Below, in pieces: positions 61,401 to 64,000 of a stretch of 64,000 nucleotides of DNA. The stretch covers positions 4,960,001 through 5,024,000 of the forward strand of contig NZ_CP045701.2 of assembly GCF_009601685.2 (NCBI RefSeq). The letters are read 5' to 3'. A program made the translations under genes and the position numbers. The notes under the pieces are model-generated. The model was given only the letters and a program-made list of their open reading frames with translations, was not told the DNA's origin and did not search any database. The stretch's first letter is position 1. The number at the start of each line of letters is the position of its first letter. Origin of the DNA: Pseudomonas brassicacearum (GTDB taxonomy: Bacteria; Pseudomonadota; Gammaproteobacteria; Pseudomonadales; Pseudomonadaceae).

Positions 61401-64000
61401 GCCACTTTGCAGGCTGAACGTCAGGTCGCCCAGGCTCAGGGCTCGACCGGTGCCTGCGTAATAGGCCGCGTTAAGGGACAACAGGCTGCCAGCGAGCAAG
61501 GTCCCGTCGAGGTTGTGCACTGCCTGGCGACGCTGCGCCGGATCGCGATCAGTGATGGTCAGGCCGGCTCCCGCGGAAATCAGGCCGCCCTGGTTATCCA
61601 GCGTTTGGCTGACGCCGATGGACAATCCTTGGTCGGCGCGCACGGCACCGGCCTGGTTGCCGAAGGTGTCGAGCGCCAGGCTCATGGCACGCCCTTCAAG
61701 GCCCTGGTTGGCACCTTGGGTGGCGCTGTTGTCGAGCACGCCGGCAATCACGCCCAGCGTTCCCGCGCTGCGCACCAGTCCGCCCTGGTTGTTGAGCGTA
61801 TCCCCCAGTACCAACTGGACATCGCCGAGGCCTTGCAATTGACCGCCGCGGTTATCCACCCGGGCACCTTCGACCCGTACGGTTTTCTCGCCAATGATCT
61901 GGCCGCCGCTGCCGTTGGTAAGGTCGGTGGCCTTGAGCACCAGCGCGCCTTTGGCGCCGAGGAAGCCGGCATTGTTGTTGAAATGGGCGCTGTGGATTTC
62001 CACCGCACCCTGGCCGCTGATGCCTTGGGTGGTGCCAGACTGAAGGTTGTTCAGCGCCTGGCTGCCGGTGTCGATGAACAGCTTGCCCTTGGCCTGGATC
62101 AGGCCTGCCGCATTGCGCAGTTCACCGCTGCGCAGGTCGAGGGTCGCACCGGCATTCAACGTGCCTTGGCTGTTGTCCATCAGCAGGCCGTGGCTGTTCA
62201 GGTCCAGGGCCTGGCCACTGATCACCCCGCCCTGGTTATTCAAGCCCTGGGCCGACAGATCGATATCGCCCAGCGCTTCAAGGCGCCCGCCGCTGTTGTT
62301 CAATGCATCGGCCGAGACACTGACCAGCAAGCCGGACTTCACCGAACCCAGCACGCCATCGGTGTTGTTCAACTGCCCGGCGATGATCTCCATGCGCTGG
62401 GTGGCGGCGAGCGTGCCGCCGATATTGTTCAAGCGATCGAACGTCGCGTACAGCTCACCGCCAGCACTCACGGTGCCTTGGGTGTTATCCAGCGCCTCGC
62501 CGCTGACCTTTGTCGTCCCGCTGGCGGCCAGCGTCCCGCCGTCGTTATTGACCTCTTTGTCGGCCGTGACGGTCAACGCACCGTTATCGGTGGCGAGGAC
62601 TTTGCCGTCCTGGTTGTTAAACGTCCCGACCTTCAGGACCACCGCCCCTGGACTGCTGACTTGTCCGGCCTGATTGTCGAAGCGTTCACGGGCGGTGACC
62701 TGCAAGGGCTGCGCGCCGGTCTGGAGAATGCGTCCGCGCTGGTTGGACAGGGTCGTGGTGTCGAGCGTGATCTGTTGGCCTTGGGTCAGGCCATCATCGA
62801 CCACCACCTCGCGGGCCTTGACGCTCAATGTGCCATTGCTCGCCAGGGTACCTTTGCTGCCAGCCAACTGGCTGGCCTGGATGTCCAAGGTACCTTTGCC
62901 GGCGTGCTCGACCTTGCCCTTGCTGTTGTCGAGGCGATCGGCGCCAAGCTTCAGGTTGTTGCCGTTGGAGGCAATACGGCCACCGCTGTTGTCGAGCGTG
63001 GCAGTGGCTTTGATCGACGCGTCGGCGGTGCCGGTCTGCACCAGCTCACCGCCGACATTGGCAACATCCCGCGCGCCCAATTGCAGGTTGCCAGCGGTGA
63101 CCTTGGCCCCATTGGTGCGCAGGGTATTGGTCGCTTTGGCAGTCAGCACCTGGGTCGCATCGACTTGACTGCCACTGAGGTTGGCATCGCCGCCGCTGGC
63201 CGTCAGGGTGACGTTTTGACCCAGGGTCTGGCTGCTGCTCAGGTCCAGGTCAGCGGCCTCGACGCTGACATCGCCGCCGGCAAGGTTCTGGCCTTGCGCC
63301 TTGACCGTGGTGGCCCGAAACGCGAGGTTGCCGCTGCTGCCCAACTTGCCGTCCGCCCCGACGCCCGCCGCCAGGCTCGAGGCCGTGGTGCTGCGAATGT
63401 TCTTGGCGGTCAGTGTCGTGTGGTTCTGGCTGGCAACGGTGCCGCTGTTGTCGATGTCACCGGTACTGTCGAGGCCCAGGTCGCCCTTGGCGTAGAGTGT
63501 GCCGCTGTTTTCAACACTGGCGGCATTGATTCGGGTCGCTGTAGCGCTGCTGATCGCACCCTGGTTTTGCAATTTGCCGTCGGCGCTGATCACGACCTCG
63601 CCAGCCATGGCGCCGATCTGCCCGGCGTTGCGCACACCCACGCCGGATTCGGTGCCCACCAGCATGATCTTCCCGGCATACATGCCGCCGAGCTTGGCAA
63701 CGTCGATGGCAACGGTGGGTTTGTCTCCCTCGGTGCCTGGCAGCGGCGTGGCCTGGGTGTTGTCGGCATTGACCTGATTACGTCCGGCGGTGACCTTCAA
63801 GTCGTTGGCCCACACCCCGGCGTTGACCTGCACCGAGCGGGCAATCAGGTCCGTGTAGTCGGTCTCGCGGGCATCCAGGCCTTTGCCTTCGATATTGATG
63901 GTGCCGCCCTGCACGGTGTAGCCGGTGATGCGACCGTTCTCCAACTGCGCCCGGCCGGTGCTGAGGGTGGCCCGGTCGGCGTTGATGAAGCCGCAACCGT
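55464..64000 (-). CDS. cdiA: Contact-dependent inhibition toxin CdiA (partial, N-terminus outside)
   Basis: About 2845 codons visible; the frame stays open to the window edge, where it reads GCGFINADRATLSTGRAQLENG of the haemagglutination-activity domain. Then come many FHA-type repeats (LDNSGGRIASNGNNLKLGADRLDNSKG..., residues about 30-1050), a middle region with EVSRTALQEFQLSGSPNRYQGDQISLRNDEVLYLYTP (about 1080-1500, place of the receptor-binding part), further haemagglutinin repeats (VSLAARENLNNLGG.., GKNINLATVGEAHEQ) and a pre-toxin domain (KLTDTERLALLGSAQRLNAEASG..) ending VVENAGEYSVGAK. The tail of about 130 residues, RGVEIESYLAKTEY..GYFPLVDFQNGNTLVSLKSVDTAGSTW..., has the E-x(n)-D-x(n)-SLK spacing of PD-(D/E)XK nucleases. 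CdiB should lie to the right. Confidence 0.93.
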   Translation of the reverse strand, partial: GCGFINADRATLSTGRAQLENGRITGYTVQGGTINIEGKGLDARETDYTDLIARSVQVNAGVWANDLKVTAGRNQVNADNTQATPLPGTEGDKPTVAIDVAKLGGMYAGKIMLVGTESGVGVRNAGQIGAMAGEVVISADGKLQNQGAISSATATRINAASVENSGTLYAKGDLGLDSTGDIDNSGTVASQNHTTLTAKNIRSTTASSLAAGVGADGKLGSSGNLAFRATTVKAQGQNLAGGDVSVEAADLDLSSSQTLGQNVTLTASGGDANLSGSQVDATQVLTAKATNTLRTNGAKVTAGNLQLGARDVANVGGELVQTGTADASIKATATLDNSGGRIASNGNNLKLGADRLDNSKGKVEHAGKGTLDIQASQLAGSKGTLASNGTLSVKAREVVVDDGLTQGQQITLDTTTLSNQRGRILQTGAQPLQVTARERFDNQAGQVSSPGAVVLKVGTFNNQDGKVLATDNGALTVTADKEVNNDGGTLAASGTTKVSGEALDNTQGTVSAGGELYATFDRLNNIGGTLAATQRMEIIAGQLNNTDGVLGSVKSGLLVSVSADALNNSGGRLEALGDIDLSAQGLNNQGGVISGQALDLNSHGLLMDNSQGTLNAGATLDLRSGELRNAAGLIQAKGKLFIDTGSQALNNLQSGTTQGISGQGAVEIHSAHFNNNAGFLGAKGALVLKATDLTNGSGGQIIGEKTVRVEGARVDNRGGQLQGLGDVQLVLGDTLNNQGGLVRSAGTLGVIAGVLDNSATQGANQGLEGRAMSLALDTFGNQAGAVRADQGLSIGVSQTLDNQGGLISAGAGLTITDRDPAQRRQAVHNLDGTLLAGSLLSLNAAYYAGTGRALSLGDLTFSLQSGLDLSGQIQANNKIDLSTEGAFNNSGKLLAGNLLLVRSQTLDNAASGEISAGQVRLSINDSLTNRGLIDGQQVRVQALSLNNLGTGRLYGDRLAIATSALSNRDENGSAATIAARESLDIGTGTLDNREQALIFSAGDLAIGGALSATDKAQDRAQVLTNASATIEALGNLSLDVQSVRNTNEHFSTQQVEVSRTALQEFQLSGSPNRYQGDQISLRNDEVLYLYTPEGRKDNWNRYDYTRVVQETQIATSAPAQILSGGTMQINAGDVLNDKSRIIAGGLLQANITSLTNTELTGQRTTTDSGTVSNFYRIQRKGRDHQGTAVTAYTPAPLIQDITLQPTVFAQNAAGNGTGTQISARATQGVGEQIAATGTVSAPVGRTYQVAPIVQVAAQTTLNNKGVAEQIRSGGPSLALPNNSLFTTNPQNTSSYLIETDPRFASYRTWLSSDYMLQRLQVDPALTQQRLGDGFYEQKLIREQIAQLTGRRFLDGYANDEAQYRALIDNAVTVASQWQLVPGVALTSEQMAQLTSDIVWLVQKQVTLANGDTRNVLVPQVYVRVQEGDLNGSGALIAGQQLNLNIAGDLVNSGSLAGRSVMAITAQNIENLGGRIQADKVSLAARENLNNLGGLIGAVDSLSVKAGQDINVISSSRDSSSAQGTRTNLSRVAGLFVSGAQGTMGVSAGNDLNLTGAQVVNAGKGGSTLLEAGKNINLATVGEAHEQALAWNSSNWRKDASQTEVGSQVQGQGDVRLSAGQDLNARAAHVTSEQGAVFAEARRDVNLTAGQNYQFADEAHKVKGSNGMFSSKTTTTRDTISQTSVEGSTLSGEQTYVQAGRDINLKGSNVVSTTQTVLVADNNVNIEADTASSSERHDKSVKKSGLFSGGGIAVTLGSQQQSVKDLTTEHTAVASTVGSTAGDVLIEAGKGYRQVGSQVSAPQGNIDVTAQTIDVVEARNTRERERETLFKQTGFTLTVTNPVISAIQTSQQMKRASEKTDDGRMKALAAATAVLAANNAATAVAMDPGAAGGINISLSLGTKKNESTTTYTSDSAAGSTMTAGNDIRLRATGAGAASNITVQGSDIKAGRNASLLADGDINLLAARNIDKQNTDSKGSSASIGIGFSLGARNGFTLDLGASGSRGQADGDGLTHTNTHVQAGNQLLLSSGGDTNIKGAVASGKQVLADIGGDLNIESLQDTNTYVVDEKSLGVGISLCIPPFCYGMSSVNGVSGSFGATDIDSNYASVTEQSGIKAGDDGFDIRVGGNTDLVGAVIASSDKAVQDGKNRLVTASLTSRDIKNKAEYDASTVSVGGGYREVGKDQQGNATSGGTQTPGTDLPKNDNDLSATMPIAISASDDASSVTRSGISGGTIVISNDAEQQKRTGKNGEQTIASLNRDVSSDRDTTNTLKPIFDEDEIRAGFEIVGAFANEASTLLANKAKEVDLKRKQAEAAQAAALDPNAKLTDTERLALLGSAQRLNAEASGIADKWGAGGTYRQITTALVGAASGNISGGNSAFVQGLVVNYVQQQGAGYIGDLVADGKLTEGSPLHAALHGIVACAGAAASSQSCGSGAAGAAASSLLTGLFSEASPDESEAQREAKRNLIVSIVTGLAATSSSLDPATANSAAGAAVDNNWLATQQLVQAEKEYSAADLTGKAQVVAKWAFIYQKQEVLTRFGIGKGLAQAGWSDVEGLTQFLLNPVEGIKGIKALIDDPEARQRLGDEMVGDAKAKIARIEDALEHGGDERAVQLGEDIGELVWQVGTIATGVGTAAKGGVALAKAGIKVGAKELEKMADMANIAKAEAAAGKPMQWSSVEGAYSKKLEGGYGPGTTTVNGKVVENAGEYSVGAKELTTSPSKVWTLKPTQRGVEIESYLAKTEYSPQSGWYNVGAEKNGYFPLVDFQNGNTLVSLKSVDTAGSTWLGRMQDHIIDLGTNGAKVNGVPANMVLDLRVQPGGSAAAKSLIEFGREYNVKVVVKEFK

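Overview
The window is a chromosomal segment of a Pseudomonas, most likely of the P. fluorescens group. The evidence is the GC-rich coding style, the gene set (gacS/lemA, phoPQ-oprH, a PcpS-type phosphopantetheinyl transferase, cysM, relA, ttcA, dctA, nrdA, flgBCDE-cheRV-flgAMN-ycgR), and many short palindromic intergenic repeats of the kinds scattered through fluorescens-group genomes. All names come from reading the sequence and recalling protein families; no database search was run.

Layout. 1-2.8 kb: end of purM, purN, a DUF3108 envelope protein and a small conserved protein. 2.2-8.4 kb (minus strand): DUF2058 protein, mazG, relA, rlmD, cysM, which are nucleotide-pool, stringent-response, rRNA-modification and cysteine genes. 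9.0-13.9 kb: gacS, ldhA and two small proteins. 14-19.4 kb: a thioredoxin-like lipoprotein, arsC-wrbA-DUF2069, a 3-methyladenine glycosylase, ttcA, a Yip1 protein and a SprT-like protein. 19.4-23.7 kb: a CoA transferase, dctA with a sigma-54 promoter, and a divergent AraC-family regulator. 23.9-27.6 kb: oprH-phoP-phoQ, with four evenly spaced PhoP-type half-sites ahead of oprH, and a divergent dienelactone hydrolase. 27.9-31.1 kb: pcpS and an RstAB-like two-component pair. 31.1-34.9 kb: nrdA behind a long structured leader. 35-42.8 kb: flagellar and chemotaxis genes with clear sigma-54 and FliA promoters. 42.8-48.1 kb: an MFS transporter, a glutamine-synthetase-like enzyme, and a cytoplasmic histidine kinase paired with a response regulator-TPR protein.

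48.2-64.0 kb is the accessory part, all on the minus strand. It is a contact-dependent inhibition (CDI) locus read right to left: a giant cdiA, open at the window edge, whose variable tail begins after a VENAGEYSVGAK-like motif; its immunity gene; the remnant of a second tail cut by a small palindromic element; a partial duplicate of the cdiA pre-toxin region interrupted by a complete two-gene IS66-family element with an 8-bp target duplication; an orphan second toxin tail with its own immunity gene; and two more immunity-type genes without toxins. The toxin tails and immunity genes are AT-rich compared with the conserved cdiA body, as expected for exchangeable cassettes.

The most interesting points are the layered CDI toxin/immunity array, the two tail/immunity pairs I cannot name, the unexplained structured region with a minus-strand terminator upstream of nrdA, and a flgA promoter that appears to leave almost no leader.
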